Shown piece by piece: positions 49,358 to 61,687 of a stretch of 64,000 nucleotides of DNA. The translations under genes were made by a program, and so were the position numbers. How positions within the stretch are numbered: the first letter of the stretch is position 1; each line of letters begins with the position of its first letter. The notes beneath the pieces are model-generated. The model worked only from the letters and a program-made list of their open reading frames with translations. It had not been told where the DNA came from and made no database searches. The DNA is from Casuarius casuarius (Eukaryota; Chordata; Aves; Casuariiformes; Casuariidae): assembly GCA_003342895.1 (NCBI GenBank), contig PTFA01000498.1, positions 117,688 through 181,687 of the forward strand, given 5' to 3'.

Positions 49358-50665
49358 AGTATTGAAGAACTACTGTACAGTACAATTCAGGCAGGACAGG
49401 ACTCTTGAACAACAGCAAAAACTACAAGAGTCATGCAGATTCAGATGCTTCAGAGTAGCAGAAAAATCAAGACAGAAAAGAACAGAGGAGTCTAAGTTTG
49501 GATGGCAACAGAGAAAGACTGCTGCACAGCAAAGGTTAGAAGAGATGCTCGTGTCATTTTAAACTGCATCGAGAGACATTTCCAAGATGAAAACAAGCAA
49601 CAATCCATGCTTGCATTGGTCTCCATCAGTCAACATTTAGAAGAAATGCCCCATATGAGAGTTGCTGCTGCCTCAGTGATTGGTGACAGAAGTTAGTAGA
49701 GCAATCCTGTTTTTATTTGGACCTTTCCATTTGAGAGTCAGCCAACTGACTGAAAACCAGCAATAGAATCAGAAGTAATTGAGCAATTTATTAACCAGTA
49801 GAGCAAGTACCCATGTTACAAATTCAGTAATCATTGATTTGGAAAGGTATTTTACCTGCAAAGGACCCCAAACTAGGTTTAAAAGTTTCTTCAAATATTT
49901 TCATTCAGATCTTGTGACACTGAAGGGCACTTTTCGAGTATGCTACGCAGTCAGCCATTCCACAGAACTTCATGTGCTCACAATACAAACTAGTAATCAA
50001 CCTACTGCTATAAATAAAACCCAGGAAGAGTAGTGCAAAGAGCTGGATACTTTCCAGGGACTCTGGTTCCCCCATTTTCTGATAAGTCTTCACCAGCACT
50101 GAGAACTCCCAATTGTCATTTCTTTCACACCCCCGGCCTTAGCATCCCTTATATAAGGCATTTGTTTCCTCATCTTAGCAACATCTTGTTTACGAGAATA
50201 TGCTCCTGTTGCTCAAGTGCACAGACCGTAGGAAGAGATTTGCTTGTGAAGGAGCTGCAACTGTTTAGAAAGTTACAGCCCCTCTGTGGAAAAGTGTAAC
50301 CTTATCAGATGAGTGCTCCTCAGCCCTGTCCAGAAAAGCAAATGACATTTTCTTGCATCATCTTCCCCTCTCACCTAGAGAGGGTGAAACCAACAGTGCG
50401 GCAAAGCAACAAACAGCCAGTGGGCAGGCTTCCCGCAGTTACTAACCGTTCTGGTATCTTCAGCTTCTTGATAACCAGGCATTTGGAGTTACCTGAACAG
50501 CAGTTGAGTTTTGTCCTGTGGCAAGCCAGTTTGATGGAAGGAACCCACTCCTTTTGGTCAAACATTTGTTCTCACACAAAGAAAATTCTCAAAATTTGAT
50601 TGAACGCCCATGCGAATCAAGTACAGTGCCCTGCGACAAATGGGGCCTTTCAAATTGAAGGCAGT

Positions 50666-50685
50666 AAAAAAAAAAAAAAAAAAAA
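50666..50685. repeat. A20 tract (T20 in the SUFU transcript)
   Basis: Twenty A on the plus strand, hence a U20 run in SUFU pre-mRNA at positions +28 to +47 of intron 3. No retroposon body is attached. U-rich tracts in this position are known binding sites for TIA-type splicing factors. Confidence 0.9.
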
Positions 50686-50712
50686 GAGGCAGCGTATTTA
50701 ACACTGCAGTAC

Positions 50713-50849
50713 CTGACTGGAAGACGTATCTGGCTAAGCCTTGCATTAACTCTGCTGGCCAGGTAGGTGGTGCCGACTCCCCCGTTTCTCTCTTTAGTCG
50801 AAATGTCAATTCAAATCCGAAACCACTTGGTCCATCTGTTCCCGTAAAC
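50713..50849 (-). CDS. SUFU: SUFU exon 3 (137 bp, residues 106-152)
   Basis: This exon supplies the middle of the N-terminal lobe of SUFU, part of the fold that clamps the GLI peptide. It begins with the last base of codon 106 after a pyrimidine-rich acceptor ending CCTCCAG, reads FTGTDGPSGFGFELTFRL and RETGESAPPTWPAELMQG, and ends ARYVFQS plus the first base of codon 152. The peptide looks identical to the human segment I recall, and the length of 137 bp equals human c.318-454. The donor is TCAG|gtactg, which departs from gtaagt at positions +4 and +5 and is the weakest donor in the window. A run of 20 T (transcript sense) starts 28 bases downstream of it. Identity is beyond reasonable doubt. 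Confidence 0.98.
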
Positions 50850-51461
50850 CTGGAGGAAATGAAAAATGAAAAGTCACAACATACTACTTGCAACCAGAAC
50901 AGGCTTCAAGAGTGTGACCATCAAAAAAGGCTAAATGTTCTCCTCACAGGAAAGATAAGTTTAGAAATTCTCTTATTTCAGTCTACATTAGTTTAAATGG
51001 CATAACAACGTCAGGTTAGCTAATATAAGATAATTTCCAAGATAACTATCATAATAATGTTTTCAGTCAGAATAGCTCAGTCTTGAAATCATGACAGTTC
51101 TCCCCAGGACCAGTGGAATTTTCAGCATCCCAACAGGATCTCCGGAGGATGCAGGCAGAAAGTTAATAACCTCCCACACAATTCATTAATCCTTCAATTT
51201 CTACCACATATAACATACACATTGTAGTGCCTGTCTAGAGTTTGCACAAATTCTCTTTGCATATCTAGGAGGATAGCAATGAAAAAGCATTGAATATGAC
51301 AACTACTGCAGATAAAGCAAAATATTTGGCTACTTCCTCTTTTGACCAGCTTAGGTGCCAGTTTACATGTGGTTTGCTCTGATAAGGAGAATAAAGTCAT
51401 ATTAGAAATATCAAGGATACAATAAAGAGAAGCAAATAAAAGATACCCTGTTCTATTCTTT

Positions 51462-51521
51462 AGGGGGTGGTTGGACCAGGTCTCTTCCAGCCCCAGCCAT
51501 TTTCCAATTCTGTGATTCTTT
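51462..51521 (+). mobile_element. CR1 LINE 3' tail
   Basis: A short, heavily 5'-truncated CR1 end in plus orientation. GGGGGTGGTTGGACCAGG, TCTCTTCCAGCCCCAGCC and the terminal ATTCTGTGATTC match the CR1 3' UTR and its characteristic eight-base terminal repeat ATTCTRTG. Confidence 0.85.
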
Positions 51522-54500
51522 GCTTCAGCAAAACTGGTCCTTAACAATCCTGTAATTGACACTTCTACACGAGGAGTTCCTGCTCCAAGTGCCCAACAGC
51601 TAATAATGCGACAATTTACTTGTGAAAAAGTGAAGCCTCATGTACAAATATATAAGCTCACAAACTTGAAAACAATTTGGGGCATCAGTTTCCTTTCTGC
51701 TACTGTCATCACACCCCTCACTTGTTTGTTGTGGCTGTTCCGTAAGGTAGACATAAAAAAAGGATTTACGCAGAGCACAAAGACATCTCACAGAAGCCTT
51801 CGCAAGCCAGTATCATTCTGCAAGTTTAAATCTCCAGCAATTGCTACAATCATTGGCAAATTCTCTGGAGAAGCTTTGCAAATGTCTTGGATGTAGACAC
51901 TTTGCTGACACCCATGATATATATAATGCACAAAGTGTTAACATGGTGCTTCTACTAGAAGCAGCCAAACAGAGCAGTCAGAAAAGCGATGAGAGCTGAA
52001 AAACACAGAGCACTAGCAGTGCGGTGAGCAGCTCCAAGCGTTGCATAGTCTGCTGTGGTAGGAAAGAGTTCGGTTTGAGGCAGAAACGCTTCATAGCCAT
52101 CCTGCCTAACGGCAGTGCTAAAGCTGACCAGACATAAGCATTAAGGCAACTGCTTCATGATGCAATGCAATTTTTTAAAAAAAGATTTCTTCAAGGAAAT
52201 TCTGATTGTGATAGATTCATAGATGTAACAAAAGCAGTAAGAAATACGCTCAAGGACAGGACTAAACTATGGGACAGCTGTTCCTTATTTCTTTGGGTAG
52301 GTACTGAAAAAAAGCTACCTATCTAAAATGGGGAGCAAAAGGTGAGTAAACAGAAAAAAGAAAAAAAAGAAATTAAGACTTTATTTTATTAGTATAAAAA
52401 CATGCAAGTTAATTCATTTTTCCTTCATATAATTTTCAAGTTTTTTGTTGCAGATAATGTACCACAAGCAAGTTTTCTGCAAACAGAACAGATACTGCAT
52501 TCAATAATGCCAATTGGTGCACATAATACTTCTTTTTAGGAAACAAATGTACCTTTAAGTAACAAGCCAAATAATTATATTTCATTCTGAAACAAAGCAA
52601 GAGCTTACTAATTAACCAGACAGCCAGGGATCAGGGAGTGGGACTTGGATGCAAGTGAAAACCGTGCTCTGCAACCACGCATGCAGCGCTACCAAAGAGA
52701 TTGGTACACGATGGCGATGCCTCATAACAATGAAAATGCACTTCGTACATTCGGCACCTCTAGTGTTTTATGTCTCAATGTTTTCACATATCACTTAGCA
52801 AAGGAAAAACAGAAGTATTTCATAAAGGCAGAAACAGAAATGATTCAAAGTTGGCAGTTTTCAAGGACTGCTTTCAGGAAAAAGCATGCAGAGGCCGAAG
52901 TGCTTTGTGAACAGGTCAATTTTAGAAAGGATCAAAGTCAACACAAAGCCTTCAAGCTGATTTTACGCAGTTATAATTTTTGGAAAGCAAGATGGCTCCC
53001 TATTGAATTACTCCTTCCAAAGCAAGTTCTGAAACATGTTTTTACTTTTAATATGCATTCAGCTAGAGAATTATTTTTTTAAAGAACTCCAAAGATCACT
53101 CCGGTACCCAGAAATAAGTGTTTAACAAATAGCACATGTGGTTTATATTGATCCACAAGCAAGTTAACTCAGTAACAGCAGAAGTGCTCAGGTAATTATC
53201 CACCAAATTTAAAGCATTTAAGAGCACATTGCTGGCCAGCAACACACCAGTGGTCTCAAAGTGGTAAAACCGGCAGGCAATGTTGTTGCTCAATTATTTT
53301 TGGTAGGGTAACTAACAAGCCTCTAAAACAGAATTACTAGGAAACACACTACTCCTTTACCCATCTTTTATTCTATAAATTACCTCCCTTATAAGGTCAG
53401 GAAAAAGCTTTTAGAAGTAGATGCATCTTTTGATTCTTCAAAAGACTTATAAATGTTGTATACTGCTGCATTTTTAAGTCTTAATATCCTAAACTTTACA
53501 ATCAATTCCTAGAAAAATCCCTATCTGCATGCGAGAAATTTGTATTTAAAAGACCAGGTCAAAAAAGTTTGGTTTAGAACAGTTAATGACCAAAGGCTGC
53601 TGAAAACACATTGCTTGACTGCAATGAAACTTTAAACACATGCAATTCGCCTGTATTCTACCACTCTTCAAAGGTGTGTCAAGTAATTGATCGGAGCCTG
53701 CTTAATTCTAGATTGGTAACTTATTTTTAAGGTAATTGTGATGTATGCAACTTTAAAAACCCTTTTATGTTTATGTACAATTCAACAGACATAAGTCTTT
53801 CACAGAAAGCAGCAAGTATTAACCTTCAAAATGTGATTAGGAAAAATAGCCATATTCAGTTACCATTTTTGCCAAAGCTTTTGTTCTTCCCAAAAAACCC
53901 ATTACACTTGTATTTGAAAGCAGGTCTAATGTGGTTTCAGTAGCTACCATAAAAGCTCACAATGAACAACAGACCATAAATCCTTCAACCTGGGGATCCA
54001 GCTACACAATGTATGAAGTGAATTGTCTGCTCAGCCACCGACACTCATGTTGCCTTTTCTAACAGATGCCCAGTTCAATCAGAAGGCAGCCAGGAGCAAA
54101 TCCTGCCATCACTAAAAGCTGGGACGAGGCCGGAGCAGGAATTCGACAGTGTTGATTTGCTAGCAGCCTCGATTCTTAGTACTAGTTTCAAACCTTTCCC
54201 CCCCCTCTGCAAATCTGTCCCGACAGGTAAAAAATGGTCTCCATTTCTGTTTAGTTAGATCAACACAACAGAGAAGCACCTCTTCCTTCTTCTCAAGCAA
54301 CAAAGCGCTCCTATAACAGCAGTTTGGGTCATAATGAAGCTTTTGAGTAGTGCTAACCTAGTTTGAGCCTGTAGGATAGAAAAAAGCACTTTGCACTCAT
54401 GAGGACAACTCCCACCTACCCAATGACACACTACAGCTTTGCATGGTTGTTCTCTCCAACATCGATCCCAAGGAGAGCTCCCACTTGGTTAGGTTTAAGG

Positions 54501-57249
54501 GGTACACATGGCAATGGGGGCAGACTTGGGCTTCAGAAGTTAAATAAATCTACAATCTGGCCACGTGCCTCAGACTGTTGGTCTCACAAAAATCACAGAG
54601 GAGAATCCCGTAGCCGTGTTACACGGACTGGCTGGTTCTTACAACAGGACTTTTCACCAGGGAATAAGCACTTGCCCTGGCACTGACACAAAATTGCTGA
54701 GGATAAGGACACATTGGTCAGCTGGCTGAAGAGGTTAGTAGTAGCTACAGTCAACAGAAAAAAATGCATCGGAAATGAGTTTGTACAGCAATGATGAGAA
54801 GTTCAAGACTACTAGACATATGAGCCATAAACGTAGAAGACCACATAAATGTTTTTGTTTTTTTTTAATCCCTCCTGCCAATGAGCCACACTAAGATAAA
54901 ACTCCTCTCTTACATAACATCTGGGCAGTAAGCAGCCACTCATTCCCCCAAATATTTGCATTATACCTCCTCGAGGCCTTACCAAAAAGATAAAAGATAC
55001 ACCTCTCAAACAAGAAGCCCCTTCCACTGTCAGAGGAGCTAATGAAGTGAGATTCCCCACTAACGAGTTAACCTACACTAAGATGTCCCATGACTTCCAT
55101 GTGGCCACAGGAAATCTCAGGGCAACCTCCTCCCTGCAGGGTATCTTACAGTGGCTAGCAGGCTGCTATGAACAGGCCAAAGAGATCACAGCTTAGAGGC
55201 TTGTGGACATGCAAACCTCAAGCTCCTTCCCCCAGGTTCCCAATTTTCACAAAACTTCCAGGAAACTGAATCACGGAGTCCCTTCAGACTGGCTGGGGTC
55301 AACCAAGAGGCGAAAAAAAATTATTCAAAAAGAGACAGACTGAATAAATCTCATTTCTATGGGGTGGAGGGGTGAGGATAACCCAAAATCCAAGTCCCTA
55401 CTCTAGCTACCTGTTGTTTGCAGTATTTTGACAAGATACTGCAAAACAAGTGCTGTCCAGGATGTCTGCTAAAGCACATGGAAGTCACCTATACAGTGTC
55501 TCATGCTCTTCTCCAGTTATCTCAACAGTTCAGGGCTACCCACACCCTATACTAACTTGCTCCCTTCCAAGCAGGCAGGGAAGTATTGTTAGTAGGTTAA
55601 CCTGACCCAGTCTCCCATGTAAACTGTGAAGGTAATACATCTCTATTACATGCTTTTCTCTTCTAGAAGCAAGCTGTGGGTGGGTTGGTTGGGTTTGGGT
55701 TTTTTTGGCTGACCAGTTCAGATTATACTCAATTTAGAACAGAGGCTTTGGACCTCAGTTCACCACCTCAGCACATGAAGTCCTTTACATGGCATTTCTA
55801 CAGCAAACAATTGCAGTACAATAGCCTGAAAGTTCCTCAGATTTACAGTGCAACAGCAGTGCCAAGCCAACCGGCATTGGGAGATGGAGCATGTGTGAGA
55901 GGAAAACCTCAGAAAAAGTTTTGCATCTATGCACGGCCCCAGGTACATAAACTGTAAGCTTCAACACAGCATTAAGTTTCTCTACTAACAGATCTGAATA
56001 TTTCACATAGTTTGGTTTATGCCTTGTTTCTGCTGAACCATGCACTTTTGAGTGAAAGTTTTTTTTTTTTTTTAAAAAAACCCAGAAGAAAAAAATGCTA
56101 AGGAGGAAAAAAAAATCCATATTTTGCCCAAATACTAAAGATACTTGCTAGTAAGACTGACCAGGGGCTGTATTATACCTGTCATTACTTCACCCCCCCA
56201 ACAGGAAGGTGCATCACCTTTACACCACTCCAGATCCAAAGCAGCCAGCTAAGGTTTCACAAAACAAACATCAACAGAGAAATTCTTGGCTTGCTACATG
56301 CCCACTGGCACACAGCAGATAGTTTTATATTATGACTACAGCAGTAATGGAAAGCTCTGCTATCTGCCAAGTCAAATCCAACCCTATATTTAATATTAAA
56401 ACCTTATTTTGTCACATGAACAAAAATAAACCTTTTGAAAGCCAAGGTCATATATTACACATGCCATTCTCTGTTTTAAAATTCTCTATCTATTCAGCAA
56501 ATCAGATCAGCAGGACAGACCACATTGTAATGCTGCACATACACTGCAGAAGCCTGGCTTGTTCCTTTAACGAGGTAAGAGTTTCACTGATCATGATATT
56601 TAGTTCCCGTAAAGGAATCCCAAGAAATAGAGGCCTCTCTATTTACAGAGCGGCGCAGCCAGCTTCCTCGAGCCCCCCGCCACTCCGCGCTCTGCCAGGC
56701 CCCTCTCCTGAAGCCACACACGCAGAACTGAAAAGCTGCTCCTCTCTGCAGCAGCGGACCCAGGGCATTTTTTCACATCAAATAACCCAGCTTAAGAGGC
56801 TCAAAAGCCAAACTGGCCCTTTGCTTTAAAAGCAGCTCTGAAAACCAGAGGCTTTGCAGTTTAGAAAAAAAAGCTGTTTGCCAAAGCACTTCCATTCTCA
56901 GCTTTTGCAAGAAACAAGAAAAGCTCTGCTTCATTTCAGTGCAAGATGGCAGTATTTCTGAAATTCTGCTTTTAAACACCGCGCAGAGCTGGACAAGGAG
57001 CAGAGTGTATTAGGTGTTTATTTTTGAGAGTTTAAGAGTATGTGTACATAAATATATTAGGTGTACCAAACCCTGAAAACGGGAGTTTATGTAGGGAAAG
57101 GCTGGCCCTTCGCTACATTTATTTCAGCCAGGGAACAAGAAAAGCTCTTTTAGAATAGTTAGAACTTGAATTCCAGAAGTCACAACTCCAACTTGTCCAG
57201 CAACTACAATATGATAAAATGGGTCTTCCCTGAGAAATAGGGGCAGTCT

Positions 57250-57362
57250 TACAGCACACTGGACTGATTTGTCCCAGCTTCAAATTGCAGCTCTGCTACG
57301 ACTGCCTTTGTGAAGCCACTTAGGCTACCTTTGCCTTCAGCTCCTTAGTTGCATTTCCCCCA
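57250..57362 (+). repeat. MIR-type SINE relic, 5' half
   Basis: CAGCACACTGGACTGATTTG, TCCCAGCTTCAAATTGCAG, CTCTGCTACGACTGCC and AAGCCACTTAGGCTACC follow the order of the MIR 5' half in forward orientation. Divergence is high. Confidence 0.65.
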
Positions 57363-59780
57363 CATCTTCTACAAAGTCTTCCTGCTGTTTTGAGCCACTC
57401 CAATGTTGTTTTAAAGGCCACAAAAATACAGTATCGCTGCACTTCTAAGTTTGACACCAGCAAGACCTACTGTTAGCTCCATCATAAAGCAGTCTCAATT
57501 CTGCCTCAAGAAACATACCAGGAATGGTTAATCCATAGCTCTGAGTACAACTTATCAGGACATTTCAGAAGCTCAAGAAGCTGGTTACGTTCCACCAAAG
57601 TTGACAAGCAGGGCCCACAGTTCCGCTTGTCAAGACCAAAGTATTTCACAGCCCAACTTTCAGCAGTGTTTGAAGATTGCATAGTTTGAAAAATGTTCTG
57701 TGATGGTTACTATTAGCTCATGAACATGTTGTTTATTATTGGCAACACAGAGGACTAATGTAAAAAAAAAATCAGTGCACTTAGCAACTGATGAGTCATG
57801 CTGACTTGTCAGACTTCACAGGTCCTCACTGAGAAAAGGGTAAAAAATCAGGATATATGTCATTTCCCTTTCAATTGCTCCCATCTGGTTAGAAACAAGT
57901 AACACAAAAGGTGCTCTCTTGTCTAAAAACCAAGGAAAAGCCTCAAGTAGGCTGCTGCAGCCATTGAGTTCAACATCTTAGTGTCTCCATCTCCTGGGAA
58001 GAATATTGGGCAAGAGCTGATTTGTCCCAACAAAAGTTTTTTCAGAGTCAGTCTTCTGTAGACAGACTCCAAAAGTGCATTACATACTGTCTTACTACCA
58101 TAGGCCAATCATAGTCATATTCCAGAACAAAAAGGATGAACAACCCCCTCACCACCACCTATCAACTGGTAATTCCAGCATCTTGCCTACCAGGAAATGG
58201 TTGTTTTAATGCAGCTCTCAAACAATACGAAAGTTTCATTTGAGAGCCTTGATGGCATGCTAAGATGTTCCTGTGAAGAAATTTCTTATGAAAATAGGCA
58301 TAACTCCCCTGAAAGGCTTAAGTAGCATATGGAAAAGTTATTTCGGCCAAAAAGCACCTGCTTACTCACATATTCTCACAGATTGTCGCCTCGTATTGAC
58401 AAAAACATCAATTTTAAAGAAAAACACATAGAAACATCTGACAAAACCACAGGATGGTTATCTGGACATCAGATGGTTCTCGCATCAGAACACTTGACAG
58501 GAAATTCCACGAGCTCTCACAACCCTGAACCTGCGCACAGAAAGGACGCTTTACTGGACTTGTTTCTATCTTGATTTAAGGAAAAGTTTTACACATAAGA
58601 AGAAAAAATAAGAGTGCAAAAAAATACATGCTCAAAGATTGCTGTTAATGTAAATCAGTGTCAGAAAGCAAGTGACAAACAATGCTTTAGTCATCCATCT
58701 ATGGCTATGCTTGAAACTTGCTTAAAGACTTCTCTTGCAGTAGGTCATATCAAATGTGTTTGCAATCAACCAAATGGAAAACCCTTCTAGAAACAGCAAC
58801 TTAAATTGTTTTAGAGAATTACTCCAACATCTGAACCCAAACAGATGCAGAGGTACTTGCTCCACAGTGCTTTGGAGGCAAGGTTCTCAGTATTCTTTAA
58901 TCCTCCGTAGGATGCACTTAGAAAACTTATATTCACGTAGATCTGAGTAAAATTTATGAATCATTTTGTTGCTGGACAATATGAGAACAGAACTTTACTT
59001 CACTGAGCTACCACTTAGGAAGTGAAGTGGTATTATGGGGAAGAGGGGATAGAAAAGACTTCGGTTTAAGTTTCACTCTGTCACATATACAACATGGATT
59101 TCACACATTTTACTACTCAGCTGGTAACAATCTTTCCTCTGAAGCCCAAAGATTCATGGTTTAGGTGGTGGTTGTTGTTCTAAACCAGTTATTGTAAATA
59201 GAATAAAGAATGCTGACACATCGGATGAAACAATTTTTTCCCCTAAACCTAACACTGGAAAAGGATCCAGAGAGACTGTGGAAGTTAGCCCTGACCTGAG
59301 CTGGGGCTGAACTGGAGACTTTCAGAGGTCCCCTCTAACTGAGGTGAACCTATGAAGCATTAGGTCCAAGACTGCGTATATAAACTTTTAATACTACCCT
59401 ACAACTTCTGGTGCCCTGTGTTGAAAACAGAGCTGACAAGACCCACAGCTGATAATTCATGAACACACCAGTTGAACTCATTTGACAGAAGTGTTTTCTG
59501 AACCCAGGTTCCTGCTTATTCACATGTGAAACAGCTCCTAAACCTTGCTGTTTCCAGCCCAGCACATTAAAGTAAACCACCGCAAGCTTCAGGTCACTTC
59601 AGTGTGCTAGGCTGGAAATTAAGGCAATTCAGGGGTTGCTTCATTTGAGGCTCAGCTGTCCATGCCATGAAAGCAGTAGCATCTGGGGGGAAGGACAGGA
59701 CCCTGCTTAGCTGCCACAGGCTAATCCCTCTGAGCTCTAGAGGCTTGGAAGCATTACCATCTCATTCTGGAGCACTGCAA

Positions 59781-59845
59781 CATACAGTCATACATGCATA
59801 TACATACAGATTGTTTATAATACATACATATACACACATATATAA
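59781..59845. repeat. (TACA/TA)-rich simple sequence
   Basis: Imperfect runs of CATA, TACA and TATA words form a purine-pyrimidine alternating stretch. It is a degenerate microsatellite. Confidence 0.8.
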
Positions 59846-59949
59846 GAATAGTATGCATGGAGATTAAGGGAGAAAGGCTGTAATGGCCCTATTGGTGCCA
59901 AGGGAATCTAGATGCTTCATTATTAACATTGAATCAAGAAACTGTAGGA

Positions 59950-60150
59950 TACTCTTGAAGTCCTGGAACAGTACCTGAGCGATCTAAGTTTGAATCCCTT
60001 GTCTGCTACACTGTCGTATGTCCTATCATCCCTGGCAAGTTACATAGGAATTTGATTCTCGGATGTAAAATAATGATATTTCCCTACTCCACAGGGTAAC
60101 GGGACAAACTCATCATATAGGAAATGCTTGTATGCTCATGCTATAAAGGC
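59950..60150 (+). repeat. MIR-type SINE relic
   Basis: Blocks in order are AGTTTGAATCCCTTGTCTGC (the old tRNA B-box region), CCTGGCAAGTTACATAGG, GATGTAAAATAATGATAT, TCCCTACTCCACAGGGTAAC and GGAAATGCTTGTATGC. This is most of the MIR consensus in plus orientation. Confidence 0.82.
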
Positions 60151-61629
60151 CACAGAAAAGCTGGGAAATTAATTCCACATTCTGCACAGCATGGACAAAT
60201 ACTGAACACGGGAAATGACTAAAACACCAAAATATGAAACAGGAGGCTGCAAGGTATATGTCACCCTTTACCCTAGCAAAAACATGTCCCCACGAGGGTG
60301 GTTTTCCTTTTATTTTCTATTTTATGTTGCATGGATGTAGCTACCTCAGTAGGCAATGGTTTCACTCCCCATTACAAACAGTCATAATCAAACTGACAAA
60401 ATGAAAACGCTTCATCTTGATGTTTCCCAAAACATATATTCAAGATGACATCTATATGAAATCAGCAGTCAGAGGACAGGCCGTGTTTTTGGTTTGAGGG
60501 CTCATACTTTTCTCTTTGAAGCCACTCAGGCCCACATGTCCTGGCCAGCAGAAGCCATCCCAACCCAGCTGAGTGGCTGCATGCCTCTAGCTGAGGTGTT
60601 CCTTAGAGTCGGCTCTCAACCACTACCTGCCAGCACACTGCACACACAGTTAGCACCCTGAGCAAGGCTGCTTCTTCTGGGAACACTTGGCAAAGTGCAG
60701 CCACACTGTAATAGCCTGGGGAAGCTGCAGCAAAGGGTTGCATCATCTTCACAGCCACTGTAAAGACCTGGAAAGAATAGCTAGGACTAGAGTAAGAATG
60801 CACACTTGCATTCAGAGGATGAGGGGGCAGGGAACTCACCAAAAAGAAAGCTCCTGTACTTCATAAATAGCTCTCAAGTGTAGCATAAGTAGACAGCTTA
60901 AGCAAAATGATACTTATTTCTACAAGGTCCAGCAGAACAGGGCTTTCACTTGGCCTGAGCTGCAGGTGATCCTGCAACACAGGCTGTATTAACTACACTG
61001 TGTAATGCACTAGGGAAGACAACTTTTCATCTCCATGTGGATCCCATTTCACATCAGGACTGCATCCTTAGCTCTGATATAGTGGTCTCTGCATAGCCTA
61101 CAAGGAATTCCACTTCACCTGGAACGCCTAAAGAGCTCAGCTGCAACCTCACCAAATCACTGCATGAGAGAAGTGAAGCAAAGGGCCTGCGTGACTTGGA
61201 AGGACCGTACTACCATGTTCAGGGAGGCTGGAGAAAGAGCACCAACTTTCCTTGCAGCATTTGCTGGCTCCTTCCTAGCTCATATTGTGGAAAGTTCTGC
61301 AGCTGCTGGGAGGAATCCATTCACAGAACAAAAGCGGCTTTCAAAAATCAGTACGGGAGGGTGGAAAGAACAAGAGAAAAACCCAAAGTGAGAAGCTACG
61401 CTGACAGCTAACTAGTTTTTTCAGTATCGCCTAAAAGTCTCAGGCGAGGATCGGGGCTCCAACATGCTATGTAGTATATCAACAGCGGTGTCTTCTACTA
61501 CTTTCCCGTTAGCTAAAGAACATACGTAAAATAAATCACACAGGAAACAACTTTAACACACACTCTTAGGACTCTGATACAATTAAGCTCTCAACAGTGC
61601 TGTGCCATAAATAAGCTCGAGACACAAAA

Positions 61630-61687
61630 GGTATTTAGGTGCCTGAACTCCAACAGATTTCGACTGGAGTTTGGGCACCCAGGTATC
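61630..61687. repeat. Palindromic old interspersed repeat (TTTAGGTGCC type)
   Basis: Two arms of about 23 bases face each other across a 12-base loop: the inner left arm AGGTGCCTGAACTCCA pairs with TGGAGTTTGGGCACC with two mismatches, and the outer parts match less well. The words TTTAGGTGCCTGAAC and GGAGTTTGGGCACC resemble a repeat I recall from other amniote genomes, but I cannot give its family name. The following 100 bases are weakly MIR-like. Confidence 0.6.

Larger units (their letters stand above)
25455..50712 (-). other. SUFU: SUFU intron 3 (25258 bp)
   Basis: The longest complete intron in the window, GT-AG, between exons 3 and 4. It holds an N-dotted stretch at 27346-27441, a palindrome- and TAAT-rich segment at 27481-27600, a G13 run, GC/pyrimidine-rich patches at 35400-36450 and 37900-38900, MIR relics at 40190, 42637 and 42868, CR1 relics at 44356-45930 and 47935-48590, and an exact GLI-type site at 49349. 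The remaining stretches look like ordinary intron to me. Confidence 0.9.

Noticed and set aside
52645..53082. 145-codon open frame on the plus strand in intron 2
   Set aside because: The peptide looks moderately natural, but a frame of this length is expected about once or twice by chance in 64 kb, and no family similarity is evident.
56640..56720. GC-rich stretch considered as SUFU exon 2 or a promoter CpG island
   Set aside because: Minus-strand translation lacks the expected PEHWHYISFGL segment, and the stretch is too short for a CpG island.
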